NCBI GenBank assembly: GCA_035274425.1
Contig: DATEOC010000079.1
Location: 62,001-126,000, forward strand
Length of the DNA: 64,000 nt
Direction of reading: 5' to 3'
Source of the DNA: JADMIH01 sp035274425
Lineage (GTDB): Bacteria; Chloroflexota; Chloroflexia; QHBQ01; JADMIH01
Shown: positions 23,468 through 32,022 of the stretch, piece after piece
Layout: every line of letters starts with the position of its first letter
Position numbering within the stretch: the first letter of the stretch is position 1
Made by a program: the position numbers and the translations under genes
The notes under the pieces: model-generated
Told to the model about the DNA's origin: nothing
Seen by the model: only the letters and a program-made list of their open reading frames with translations
Database searches by the model: none

Positions 23468-26400
23468 TTACCGCCTCTGGCAGTCAGGAAAGAATGTGTT
23501 CGTCGCAATCTTAGCCGTTTGCCCCCTGGTGATGTCAGCTGATGCACGGAAATACGGGCGGTTGGCAGGTGGCACGCATGGCTCTCCATCACTGCCGCAG
23601 GCGTACCCACCAATAGCCCCTTGCTCAGCCAGACGACCAATATAGTCATAGAAGGGGTGTGTGGAGGGTATATCCTCGAACATCTGGTTCGAGGGCGTGC
23701 CAGTGATACCCGCCGCGTTGCTATCGATCTTGGCAAGCTGTCCCCTCGTAAGATTGTTCCCAGGTCGGAAGTAGGGACGGTTGAGAGGGGCAACGCACGG
23801 CTCTCCCGCACCACCACAGGTATAGCCACCGATGTACTCACGCCCCGCCAGGCGCTCGATCCAGAGCCAGAATGGGCTGTCCGGTATCACATCCTCGAAG
23901 GTCTGCTGGTCCTGGGCGATAGGGTCGCTGATACCCGCCGCGCTGCTGATCATCTTGGCGACCTGCCCTCGCGTGACGCTACTGCCAGGGCGGAAATAAG
24001 GCTTGTTCCCCTCTCCGCACGGCTCGCCGGGGCCACCACAGGCGTACCCACTGATGATCCCCTGCGCGCCCATGCACTCTATATACGAATAGAACGCGTG
24101 GGAGGGGTCCACATCCTGGAACTGCCCTGCGTGAGGCGGGGGCCGTAGGATACTCTCGTACCTAGCGAGGGCGAAGTCCAAGCCCCCTACAATCGAGTCG
24201 CCCTGGCCCCCAACTACGATGTTGCCATCGCTCTGTATCGCCACCGCGTTGGCAGACCCCAGGCTGCCGAACTTCGTAGTGAGCTTGCCCGCCGTACCGA
24301 AATCAGGGTCGAGGGAGCCGTCGGCCATATAACGCGCTATCGCGAAACCGGACGGGAGATTCGGGGCACCAAAATACCCCGCCGCTACGAACTTGCCGTC
24401 GGGTTGCAGGGTAATAGCCATGATGCCACTGAAGTCCGGGAAATCGGTCATCACTTTACCGGCATCACCGAACTCCTCATCGAGGGTGCCATCGCTCATG
24501 TAGCGGGCCAGGCCGAAATAGGTGAATGCCCGGCAATATTGGGGGAGACAGACCCTGTGCGATGCTTTGCCTGCCAGCACGATCTTGCCATCGGGCAGTA
24601 AGACCAGGTCATAAGCAGCGTCTATATCCGCTTCAAAGTCGGTATTGACCTTGCCGCCGTTGCCGAAGCTCTCATCGAGGGTGCCATCGGGGTGGTAGCG
24701 AAGCAGGGCGAAGTCCCCGGCTACACCGGGTATTGAGACAGTTGCGTGGCCTGCTACTAATATCTTACCATCGGGTTGGACGCGCACGGCATCGCCGCTG
24801 TCGGAGTTAGGACTATTCCCATAGAAGGTATAGACCAATCCACCATCGCCAAATGTATCATCGAGGCTACCATCAGGGTTATAGCGCGCAAGGGCGATAT
24901 TGGCGGTGCAGTGGTGAACGCACACACCATTCACTCTCGTCCCGACCACCACGATCTTGTCGTCAGCCTGAAGAGCAACCCCAGTAGCGCCTCCATAGCC
25001 CATCTCGGTCGTGACTTTGCCGCCCTCGCCAAAGCTCTCGTCTAAGCTGCCGTCAGGGCCATACCGTACCAGGGCAAACGAGCTTGGGCAGAAGGGAAAG
25101 TATGAATAATCGCACGTGGGAGCTCGAGTCGTGCCGACGGCCAGAATCTTGCCATCCGGCAGTAAAAGGAGAGCACGCGCCTGATCGTACCCAGGAGCAA
25201 AATCGGTGGAGACTCTACCGCCGCTGCCAAAGGCTGGGTCCAGCGTGCCATCCGGCAGGTAGCGCGCCAGGGCGAAATCACCTCCGCCTGTATGACTCGA
25301 TCCCGCCGTCACGATCTTACCATCAGATTGGATGGCGATATCTGCTATAACGTCACTACCCGCAGCATAATCGGTAGTCACGACTCCCTCGGTGCCGAAT
25401 GCCTGATCCAATGCGCCATCGGACTTGTAACGGATTACCACAGCGTCCCAGGCGGCACTGATCGACCAATAATTGATTGGACTCTTATAACCCACGGCTA
25501 CGAGCCTGCCGTCCCCCTGGAGGGCGAGACTATATAGCTGGCCGCTGCCGTCACCGAGCACGGTAGTAACTTTACCACTCCCACCGAAGGTCGAATCAAG
25601 CTCCCCATTCACGCTGTAGCGCGCCAGCGCGAATCTATAGCGACTGCCGTTGTCAAAGTATGAAAGAGCATCTCCCGCTACGACAATCTTGCCGTTGGGT
25701 TGTATGACTACACTTGTCGCTGTGTCTGACGAGGGGTCCATGTTGCCAAAATCAGTTGTCACCTTACCACTATCACCAAAGTCCGTGTCCAGACTGCCAT
25801 CCTCGTTGTAGCTCGCGAGCGCGAAGTCACGTGTGCCACTGCTGATGTCGCCGGCAAAGCCCGCCGCCACAATTTCACCGCCGGGTTGTATAGCAAGGGC
25901 GCGTACTTGAGCGCCGGAACCAAAATCGGTCGCCACGGAGCCGCCGGAACCAAAATCGGGGTCAAGGGAACCGTCAGTCAGGTAACGCGCCAGCGCGAAA
26001 TTGTACTCTCCCTCCGAACCGTCAATCTCTGTCGAATAGCCACCCGCGACGATTTTGCCGTCGGATTGCAGGGCGAGCGCGTAAATCGAGCTCCAACGCT
26101 CAAGCTGCGTAGTAACCTGGCCTCCCGTGCCAAAGGTCGAGTCGAGTGTGCCATCGGGCATGTAGCGAGCCAGGGCGAACTTCAGAGGAGAAGCCTCTCC
26201 AGCCGCTATTATCTTACCGTCAGACTGCACGACGACTGCCCGCGCCTGATCGCTATAAAGGCCAAATGCGGTCGTCACTTTGCCACCCGTACCGAAGGTC
26301 GAATCGAGAGTGCCGTCGCTATTCAGGCGCGCAAGAGCGAAATGGGAGACTTGCGTGTACTCGTCCGTGTACGTGTAGACGTAGCCTGCCGTAATTATCT

Positions 26401-26767
26401 TCCCGTCAGGCTGGAGGGCGATAGCGTTCGCCGCGTCTCCTACCCCATCGAAGCCTATAACTACCTTGCCGCCACTGCCAAAGGTGGAGTCGAGGTCGCC
26501 ATGGGACATATAGCGCGCCACTCCCGTATGCACGCCGGCAGACCCGGCAGTCACTATCTTATTGTCGGCCTGTAAAGTGACCGCCCTGGCAATGTCAGCC
26601 CCCCCTGGAAACGAGGTGGTTACTTTCCCGCCACTCCCAAAGGTTGGGTCGAGGTCGCCATCCGCGGCAGGCGCGCCGCTCACCCGCCCAATACCGAGGA
26701 CCATAGCTAACAGGAGCATAGCAACAACGCCAAACGTATAAAACGCTGACCTGACAAAGAGTCTCAT
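23468..26767 (-). CDS. Giant secreted delta-60 repeat protein with three S-layer homology domains
   Basis: A 1099-residue surface protein. Signal peptide 1-32. I count 14 delta-60 type repeats, each with a header like LDxTFGxGGKVTT and a body like VALQxDGKIVxAGxxxxFALARYxxDG, at about 55-65-residue spacing to residue 870; they should fold as beta-propeller blades. The C-terminus (about 880-1095) has three SLH domains, such as FQDVDPSHAFYSYIECMGAQ and SSVTRGQVAKMI, each carrying an inserted YACGG-GEPC pair of cysteines. SLH domains normally bind pyruvylated cell-wall polymers, so the protein is probably displayed on the wall. Confidence 0.9.
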   Translation of the reverse strand: MRLFVRSAFYTFGVVAMLLLAMVLGIGRVSGAPAADGDLDPTFGSGGKVTTSFPGGADIARAVTLQADNKIVTAGSAGVHTGVARYMSHGDLDSTFGSGGKVVIGFDGVGDAANAIALQPDGKIITAGYVYTYTDEYTQVSHFALARLNSDGTLDSTFGTGGKVTTAFGLYSDQARAVVVQSDGKIIAAGEASPLKFALARYMPDGTLDSTFGTGGQVTTQLERWSSIYALALQSDGKIVAGGYSTEIDGSEGEYNFALARYLTDGSLDPDFGSGGSVATDFGSGAQVRALAIQPGGEIVAAGFAGDISSGTRDFALASYNEDGSLDTDFGDSGKVTTDFGNMDPSSDTATSVVIQPNGKIVVAGDALSYFDNGSRYRFALARYSVNGELDSTFGGSGKVTTVLGDGSGQLYSLALQGDGRLVAVGYKSPINYWSISAAWDAVVIRYKSDGALDQAFGTEGVVTTDYAAGSDVIADIAIQSDGKIVTAGSSHTGGGDFALARYLPDGTLDPAFGSGGRVSTDFAPGYDQARALLLLPDGKILAVGTTRAPTCDYSYFPFCPSSFALVRYGPDGSLDESFGEGGKVTTEMGYGGATGVALQADDKIVVVGTRVNGVCVHHCTANIALARYNPDGSLDDTFGDGGLVYTFYGNSPNSDSGDAVRVQPDGKILVAGHATVSIPGVAGDFALLRYHPDGTLDESFGNGGKVNTDFEADIDAAYDLVLLPDGKIVLAGKASHRVCLPQYCRAFTYFGLARYMSDGTLDEEFGDAGKVMTDFPDFSGIMAITLQPDGKFVAAGYFGAPNLPSGFAIARYMADGSLDPDFGTAGKLTTKFGSLGSANAVAIQSDGNIVVGGQGDSIVGGLDFALARYESILRPPPHAGQFQDVDPSHAFYSYIECMGAQGIISGYACGGPGEPCGEGNKPYFRPGSSVTRGQVAKMISSAAGISDPIAQDQQTFEDVIPDSPFWLWIERLAGREYIGGYTCGGAGEPCVAPLNRPYFRPGNNLTRGQLAKIDSNAAGITGTPSNQMFEDIPSTHPFYDYIGRLAEQGAIGGYACGSDGEPCVPPANRPYFRASADITRGQTAKIATNTFFPDCQRR

Positions 26768-26858
26768 GGCCTCATCCTTTCTGGGTCCGCCGGTCTCGTA
26801 TTAAGCAAGAACGTACCCATCTAGTATACCACTAATGGAAGTAGATGCGTGGTAGGGA

Positions 26859-27057
26859 CGACGGACGATAGACGATTATGCGTGAAACGTGATGCGTGAA
26901 ACGTGAGATTAGTGCCTAACTCGTAATTCGTAATTCGTAATTCCTAATTCCTAAAGAGCCTTTGCGCCTCTGCGGTGAACCTATAAATAATCTTGGCGTT
27001 CTTGGCTACCTTTGCATCTTGGCGTTTAATAATAACGTTTCACGCATCACGTTTCAT
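26859..27057. repeat. Compound repeat block: GACGACG, CGTGAAA, TAATTCG heptamers
   Basis: In order: GACGACG/GACGATA (26859-26876), TGCGTGAAACG (26878-26907), TAATTCG (26921-26954), GCGCCTCTGCGG and CTTGGCG words (26955-27025) and CACGTTT units (27035-27057). The gap holds nothing else that I can recognise. Confidence 0.8.
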
Positions 27058-28188
27058 ACCGGGTTTGACAAACTCTTCTAGTTCTCGGAAGGCTTGCTGG
27101 GCGCTTGACCAGCGGACGGTGTACTTACTCTCCCGTCCCGTGCCCGCTATCTCCAGGCGGATGAGGCCCGCGCCCCTCAGCTCGCGTATGTGGTGGGAGA
27201 CGGTGGGGAGGCTGAGCTTCACTTCCTGCGCGAGCGACTGCAAAGAGCGCGGCTCGGCGGCTATGAGGCGCAGCAAGCGCAGTCGCGTGGCGTCGCCCAG
27301 GGCGCGCAACACCAGCAGCGCCTCGTCGGGGACCGACTCGCCCGGCACGAGCTTGTAGCCAGGGGGGTGCGCGCCCCACACCACCAGCAACTCGCGCTCT
27401 GCCAGTTGCATCCTGACCGTGAACGGGTGGAACCATATTGAGGGGGCCAGCACCAGCCGCTTCAGATCAATGTCCTCGCTTATCGTGAAGCCGTGAGAGA
27501 CGCGCTCTACCGTGTCGCTGACGGTGCTGGCGGCGGCCATCTCTCTCGCCTCGTCTACCATCCTCTCAAGCACGCTCTTCTCGCGCTTCTCCTCCTCGGC
27601 GAAGAAGGCGGAATAATACTCTCGCATCGCCGCGAGCCAGCGCTTCTTCGTCTCCGCAGGGTCGGCCATCTCCGCGAAAAGCCTGCGCACCTCGGCTGCC
27701 GGCGCGGGGGCGACCCCGATTATGCGCGTGATGCCCTTCCGGTAAGCCTCCAGCTCCGACTCCTTTATCTTTTCCCCTTTGAGGGCTTTGGCAGTTACGC
27801 GCTCCAGGGTCTCGTCACCGATGTAGGGGAAGTGCATCCGGCGCGAGAAATCTTCGTCCGGGATAGCTTCTACGTAATCGAGGAAGCGGCGGGCGTCCTT
27901 GGGAGGGTCCATCTCGTGGATCAGGTGCAGGGGGGTATATGCGCGGTAGCTGTGGGAGGAGTTGTAGAACGCCTTGAAGTCGCGCTGGGACTGGGGGCCA
28001 AGGCGCTTGCGCACCCCCGCAGCCCAGGGCGCTGCTATACCGTGCGACCGGGGATTGAGGATGGTATGCGCGCTCAGGAGCAGATCATAAGCCGTACCAC
28101 AATCCCACTCGACAATGGCAGCCAGCGGGTCGTTCTGAACTTTGGACTTTGAACTTTGAACTTTGACCTTTGAACTGGGTCCGGTCAT
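27040..28188 (-). CDS. ArsR-type winged-helix transcription regulator with large N-terminal domain
   Basis: A 382-residue regulator. The C-terminal winged helix (about 290-365) reads LRALGDATRLRLLRLIAAEP, SLQSLAQEVKLSLPTVSHHI and the wing GTGRESKYTV, typical of ArsR-like repressors. The 280-residue N-terminal part is mostly helical, with a sensor-like beta segment (LVLAPSIWFHPFTVRM), and resembles uncharacterised ArsR-fused domains; no metal-binding cysteines are present, so metal sensing is unlikely. Residues 5-20 (SSKVKVQSSKSKVQND) are translated from a TTTGAAC heptamer array, and the last residues (MKRDA) and TGA stop from a CGTGATG array. GGAGG sets the start at 28188. Confidence 0.85.
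   Translation of the reverse strand: MTGPSSKVKVQSSKSKVQNDPLAAIVEWDCGTAYDLLLSAHTILNPRSHGIAAPWAAGVRKRLGPQSQRDFKAFYNSSHSYRAYTPLHLIHEMDPPKDARRFLDYVEAIPDEDFSRRMHFPYIGDETLERVTAKALKGEKIKESELEAYRKGITRIIGVAPAPAAEVRRLFAEMADPAETKKRWLAAMREYYSAFFAEEEKREKSVLERMVDEAREMAAASTVSDTVERVSHGFTISEDIDLKRLVLAPSIWFHPFTVRMQLAERELLVVWGAHPPGYKLVPGESVPDEALLVLRALGDATRLRLLRLIAAEPRSLQSLAQEVKLSLPTVSHHIRELRGAGLIRLEIAGTGRESKYTVRWSSAQQAFRELEEFVKPGMKRDA
28133..28176. repeat. Heptamer array TTTGAAC inside the ArsR-type gene
   Basis: Six units at 7-bp steps, read in frame as KVQSSKSKVQ-type residues near the N-terminus of the regulator. Confidence 0.85.
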
Positions 28189-28257
28189 GGGCAGCCCTCC
28201 ATCGTCCGTCGTCGGTAGGCTTTGCAGGATTATAGCGGTCTGCGGGATGAATGGCAA

Positions 28258-28491
28258 GTAGTGTCAGTCTACAGTCTTAATCTTATCTTGAAATAGACTT
28301 ACTTAAGATGTCAAGACAAGATTAGCGCCTCCCGTGCCTGCTATAACTATTGACACAAGCCTACCCAATGCCCTACTATGCTGCTATACTTGCTGCGGAG
28401 CTAGATGCAACCCTTGTACATCTTCTCTCTTCTCTGCTATACCCGCCTTCATACTTGGAGCTTGGAACGTTTGTAGTGAAAGGATACTGTT
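28258..28491. other. Intergenic region with a dyad and the promoter of the STAND module
   Basis: An imperfect dyad, TAATCTTATCTTGA (from 28277) against TCAAGACAAGATTA (to 28324), precedes the promoter at 28350-28379. The 113-base leader after it is pyrimidine-rich. I see no other gene. Confidence 0.45.
28350..28379 (+). promoter_or_regulatory. Sigma-70-like promoter of the membrane protein/STAND operon
   Basis: Consensus TTGACA at 28350-28355 and TACTAT at 28374-28379 with an 18-bp spacer, about 110 bases before the first ATG. Confidence 0.55.
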
Positions 28492-28797
28492 ATGGACCCT
28501 ACCGCCATCATTATTGTAGCTGCCATCGTCGCCGTTGTCGTCATTGTGGCGCTCGTTGTCTTTCCACGTCTCAAGATCAAAATGAATGGACCTTTGGGCA
28601 AGCTTGATATAGATGGCTCTAACGACCCACCTCCTACTGAGGCAGGCATAGAACTCGGTAAGGCAAAGGCTCGCAAAGGAAATATCAATCTTGAAGATCA
28701 AATGGGCGGCAGGATAAAAGCAGAGGACCTGGACGCTGGGCAGAATATCGATGTGAAGCGTACCCAGACGGAGACTACCACAGACCCGAAAGCATGA
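28492..28797 (+). CDS. Small single-pass membrane protein coupled to the STAND ATPase
   Basis: A 101-residue protein: one N-terminal helix (IIIVAAIVAVVVIVALVVF, 6-24) and a soluble tail. The tail reads KMNGPLGKLDIDGS, KARKGNINLEDQMGGRIKA, and DLDAGQNIDVKRTQ, a short run of Gly/Asp/Asn-turn beta strands. The ribosome site is AAAGGA. Its stop overlaps the start of the STAND gene (28794), so the two are made together. I know no family for it. It could be the membrane-acting partner of the ATPase or a receptor; both are inference. Confidence 0.8.
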   Translation: MDPTAIIIVAAIVAVVVIVALVVFPRLKIKMNGPLGKLDIDGSNDPPPTEAGIELGKAKARKGNINLEDQMGGRIKAEDLDAGQNIDVKRTQTETTTDPKA

Positions 28798-30893
28798 CCC
28801 CCGGACTCACACCGGGGGTGGTGCAACCCAGCATTGATGCCAGCCAAGTATCGAGCGGGCGCGATACAACCTTTGTAGCTGGTAATTACACAAAGATGGT
28901 ACAGGAAGCGCCCACTCCTACCGTTAGGAGCCTGCATCAGCTTCGCGCCCCTGTCTCCGACTTCGTTGGACGGCAAGATGAAAGTAACCAACTCGTGCAA
29001 GCCCTCAGCAAGGCGACCACAAGCAACTCAGCAGCAATCAGTGGCGCGCGAGGAATGGGCGGTATAGGCAAGAGTGAACTGGCCTATGCTGTGGCCCAAC
29101 GCTTGGCAAACGCTTTTCCCGACGCCCAACTCCTGCTCGAGTTGCGAGGGGCCAGCGCCAACCCACTAACGTCGGAGCAGGCACTCCAAACCATTATTCG
29201 CGCCTTCGAGCCGCTTGCGCAGTTACCCGCCGACCTAAACGGGCTGCGGTCAATCTACCTTTCGCTCCTCAGCAGGAAGCGCGTTCTGGTCCTGGCCGAC
29301 GATGCGCGAGATGCAAAACAGGTGGAGGCACTGCTACCCCCGCCTGGGTGCGCAATGCTGCTGACCAGCCGCCAACGCTTCAACCTGCCTGGAATGAAAA
29401 CGGTAGACTTGGAGATACTATCCCAATCTGAAGCCGAGAGGTTGCTTCAGGAAATCTATCCTGCTATCGGCGGTGCTGGCGGTGCTGCTGCTCGTATGGC
29501 AGAACTCTGCGGATATTTGCCTCTGGCATTACGCTTGAGCGCTGGTCTGTGTGCCAACTCGGCAATGAGTGTTGAGTACCATCTCAAGGAGCTAGAGAAG
29601 GCGAGATTGACACATCTAATAGACCCCGACGACCCCAACTCGAGCGTGGAAGCCTCATTACAACTGAGCTACATTGCGCTCGACCCGCCAGTGCAACAGG
29701 TATTGTGCCAACTCAGCGTCTTCCCCGCCAGCTTTGACATGGAGGCAGCAAACGCGGTTGTGGAAATGCCAGGAGCAGAAGACCGGGGGAAAACTGCCAC
29801 CACTCAACCCCTAGAAGAACTACTTGCTCTCCTCTACCGCCGGAGCCTGTTGGATTGGGACAGGCAAACCGAGCGTTACAGCTTACACGACCTCGTTCGC
29901 GTCTTTGCGATGGCGCGGTTGAAAGGTGAGGATACTGTGCGTATGCGGCATGCGCAGCACTACGTTCAGGTTGCTGGTGTCGCAGCGAACCTGTACTTAA
30001 CGGGTGGGGACAATCTACTTCTGGGTTTGAAGCTGTTCGACCAAGAGCGGACTAACATAGATATTAGCTGGAACTGGGCGCGAGAACAGGTAGGCAATAT
30101 GTCCCAAGAGGTTGATATACTGCTGCTTTACTATGCCGAGGCAACAGCGTTCATCGGTAATCTGCGCTATGACAAACGTAAGGATCGCATTCCTCAGTTT
30201 GAGGCAGCAGTGGAAGCTGCACGGAGACTGAACCGCAAAATGGATGAAGGTTACTCTCTAGGCCGTCTAGGTCTGGCTTACATAGATTTAGGCGAGATTG
30301 CCAAAGCTATCCAGTATCACGAACAGCATCTGGAAATCGCCCGTGAGATAAGCGACCGCGTGGGTGAGGGCGTCGCTCTGGGTAATCTGGGTGTCTCTTA
30401 CAAAAACCTGGGAGATATGAGCAAAGCTATCCAGTATCACGAACAGCGTCTGGAAATCGCCCGTGAGAAAGATGACCGTCGGGGTGAAGCCAACGCTCTG
30501 GGCAATCTGGGTACCGCTTACGCGATTTTGGGCGAAACGAGGAAAGCTATCCAGTTTAATAAGCAAGTACTGGAAATCGCCCGCGAGATAGGTGATCGCT
30601 GGGTTGAAGGCAACGCTCTGAGCGGTCTGGGTATCGCTTACGAAAATTTAGGCGAGGTACCTGAGGCCATCCAGTATTATGAACAGCATCTGGCTATCAC
30701 CCGTGAGATGGGTGACCGACGAGGTGAAGCACTAGCTAGTTGGAATCTGGGCCTGTTGTTAGCTAAAGAAGGTGATTTGGCAAGAGCGATAGAGCTTATG
30801 CAAGTCAATGTTGATTACAAGCGTGAGATAGGTCACGCAGATGCGGAAAAGGTCGCAGCCATAGTGGAGAGATATAGGAAGAAGCTATCCTGA
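28794..30893 (+). CDS. STAND ATPase (NB-ARC type) with C-terminal TPR array
   Basis: A 699-residue signalling ATPase of the AP-ATPase class. An N-terminal tail contains GRDTTFVAGNYTK (22-34), the sort of Gly-rich linker seen before NB-ARC domains. Then FVGRQDE (57-63), Walker A GMGGIGKS (87-94), Walker B VLVLADDA, the sensor LTSR and GYLPLALRL (the GLPL box), followed by a winged-helix region (SLHDLVRVFAMARL). From about 475 to 690 there are five TPR-like units of 40 residues, nearly identical in DNA. Homologues act as oligomerising sensors in regulation, antiphage immunity or cell death. No effector domain is fused; the coupled membrane protein may fill that role (inference). Confidence 0.9.
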   Translation: MTPGLTPGVVQPSIDASQVSSGRDTTFVAGNYTKMVQEAPTPTVRSLHQLRAPVSDFVGRQDESNQLVQALSKATTSNSAAISGARGMGGIGKSELAYAVAQRLANAFPDAQLLLELRGASANPLTSEQALQTIIRAFEPLAQLPADLNGLRSIYLSLLSRKRVLVLADDARDAKQVEALLPPPGCAMLLTSRQRFNLPGMKTVDLEILSQSEAERLLQEIYPAIGGAGGAAARMAELCGYLPLALRLSAGLCANSAMSVEYHLKELEKARLTHLIDPDDPNSSVEASLQLSYIALDPPVQQVLCQLSVFPASFDMEAANAVVEMPGAEDRGKTATTQPLEELLALLYRRSLLDWDRQTERYSLHDLVRVFAMARLKGEDTVRMRHAQHYVQVAGVAANLYLTGGDNLLLGLKLFDQERTNIDISWNWAREQVGNMSQEVDILLLYYAEATAFIGNLRYDKRKDRIPQFEAAVEAARRLNRKMDEGYSLGRLGLAYIDLGEIAKAIQYHEQHLEIAREISDRVGEGVALGNLGVSYKNLGDMSKAIQYHEQRLEIAREKDDRRGEANALGNLGTAYAILGETRKAIQFNKQVLEIAREIGDRWVEGNALSGLGIAYENLGEVPEAIQYYEQHLAITREMGDRRGEALASWNLGLLLAKEGDLARAIELMQVNVDYKREIGHADAEKVAAIVERYRKKLS
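30303..30710 (+). repeat. 120-bp tandem repeats encoding the TPR units
   Basis: The word AAAGCTATCCAGT recurs at 30303, 30423 and 30543, with GAGGCCATCCAGT at 30663: an exact 120-bp (40-codon) period. Neighbouring units are highly alike in DNA, so the number of units could change by recombination. Confidence 0.85.
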
Positions 30894-30972
30894 GAAGCCG
30901 TTGTAGCCTTCCAGCTTATCACTGACCAACGTAAGATGCGCCCCTGCAACCCGTAGCAGGTAACAGTGACCC

Positions 30973-31596
30973 TCAGTCCTCACTTCTCAACACCGCCTGG
31001 ACTTTCGCCACGAGCATGTCTATCGCCACGCGGTTGTGGCCCCCCTCAGGGATAATCAGGTCGGCGTAGCGCTTGCTCGGCTCGACAAAATCGAGGTGCA
31101 TGGGGCGCACGGTGCCCAGGTACTGCTCGATGACGGAGACGACGGGACGGTCCCGCTCGGCCACATCGCGGGTCAGGCGGCGAATGAAGCGTATATCCGC
31201 GTCGGTATCCACGAACACTTTTATGTCAAGCAAATCGCGCAGCTCCCTCTCGACCAGGATGAGTATGCCGTCCACTATCACCACGGGGCTAGGCTCGATG
31301 CGCACCGTCTCGGCCAGGCGCGAATAGATGCGGAAGTCATACTGGGGACGCTCTATAGCCTGCCCCTCCACCAACCGGGCGATATGCTTCACCAGCAGGG
31401 AGGTCTCCAGCGAATCGGGGTGGTCCCAGTTGACCTGGGCGCGCTCCTCGATGGAGAGGTGGCTGTAGTCGTGATAATAAGCGTCGTGGGGCAGCAAGGC
31501 AGCATTCTCCGCCCCTACCGCCTCCACCAGCGCCCGCACCACCGTGGTCTTCCCCGACCCGCTCCCCCCGGCCACGCCTATCGTGAGAGGTTTCAT
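30973..31596 (-). CDS. udk: Uridine kinase
   Basis: Phosphorylates uridine and cytidine in pyrimidine salvage. The 207 residues match the family. The P-loop GVAGGSGSGKTT is at 7-18, the substrate segment LLPHDAYYHDYSHLS and NWDHPDSLE follow, then YDFRIYSR, IVDGILIL and the lid residues RRLTRDVAERDR. The start at 31596 is the family start and is preceded six bases upstream by TATAAT with no ribosome site (leaderless layout). An upstream extension to 31758 would be translated through a GCAGAAG heptamer array and is not real. Confidence 0.95.
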   Translation of the reverse strand: MKPLTIGVAGGSGSGKTTVVRALVEAVGAENAALLPHDAYYHDYSHLSIEERAQVNWDHPDSLETSLLVKHIARLVEGQAIERPQYDFRIYSRLAETVRIEPSPVVIVDGILILVERELRDLLDIKVFVDTDADIRFIRRLTRDVAERDRPVVSVIEQYLGTVRPMHLDFVEPSKRYADLIIPEGGHNRVAIDMLVAKVQAVLRSED

Positions 31597-31602
31597 GGGG
31601 GA

Positions 31603-31608
31603 ATTATA
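31603..31608 (-). promoter_or_regulatory. -10 element (TATAAT) of udk, leaderless geometry
   Basis: TATAAT on the minus strand ends six bases before the udk ATG. Confidence 0.6.
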
Positions 31609-31619
31609 GCGTATTCTTG

Positions 31620-31672
31620 CGGACGATAGACGACAGAAGGCAGAAGGCAGAAGGCAGTAGGCAGTAGGCAGA
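31620..31672. repeat. Heptamer arrays GACGATA and GCAGAAG/GCAGTAG
   Basis: A short GACGATA run (31620-31634) joined to five GCAGAAG/GCAGTAG units (31635-31672) just upstream of the udk promoter. Confidence 0.75.
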
Positions 31673-31836
31673 TGACGCACGGCTTCACATAACGCACCGC
31701 CGATGCTGAAGTTGTGGGCCGACCGGAGAGAAGGTAAGGGTGGAGCAGAGGACCACAAACTGAACTGGAAACGTTAAGAGAAATCTATTTCCAGACCAGA
31801 TTCAGCCTGGTTAGTGATCCTTTCCTTGTTAGAACT

Positions 31837-31872
31837 TAACCTCCGATGTTAAGGAATACTTATCGGAGGTTA
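31837..31872. other. Intergenic hairpin
   Basis: TAACCTCCGAT pairs exactly with ATCGGAGGTTA around a 14-base loop, in the gap between udk and the glycosyltransferase gene. Purpose unknown. Confidence 0.4.
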
Positions 31873-31911
31873 GGTTTGGTCCACTAGCCCACTTCCTCTG
31901 CCCCTCGTGCT

Positions 31912-31980
31912 GCAGAGTGAGACCAAAAGCGAACCGCTCACTTAAGGAAAGCCTATGTGCGGTTCGCTTTTACACTCTGC
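31912..31980. terminator. Long imperfect hairpin downstream of the GT4 gene
   Basis: GCAGAGTG plus AAAAGCGAACCGC on the left pairs with GCGGTTCGCTTTT plus CACTCTGC on the right; the left arm carries four extra bases and the loop is about 21 bases. It lies just after the GT4 stop on the minus strand. Confidence 0.5.
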
Positions 31981-32022
31981 CTACTCGCTACTCGCTACTC
32001 GCCACTCGCCTCCCGCTACTCG
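31978..32022. repeat. Heptamer array TACTCGC/CACTCGC at the GT4 3' end
   Basis: CTACTCG units at 7-bp steps; on the minus strand they encode the C-terminal RRVASSE of the glycosyltransferase and its TAG stop. Confidence 0.85.

Noticed and set aside
25886..26575. A 229-codon frame opposite the delta-60 protein
   Set aside because: Shadow produced by the regular repeat codons of the sense gene.
31597..31758. N-terminal extension of uridine kinase
   Set aside because: It would translate a GCAGAAG array and the TATAAT promoter; the family start at 31596 fits.
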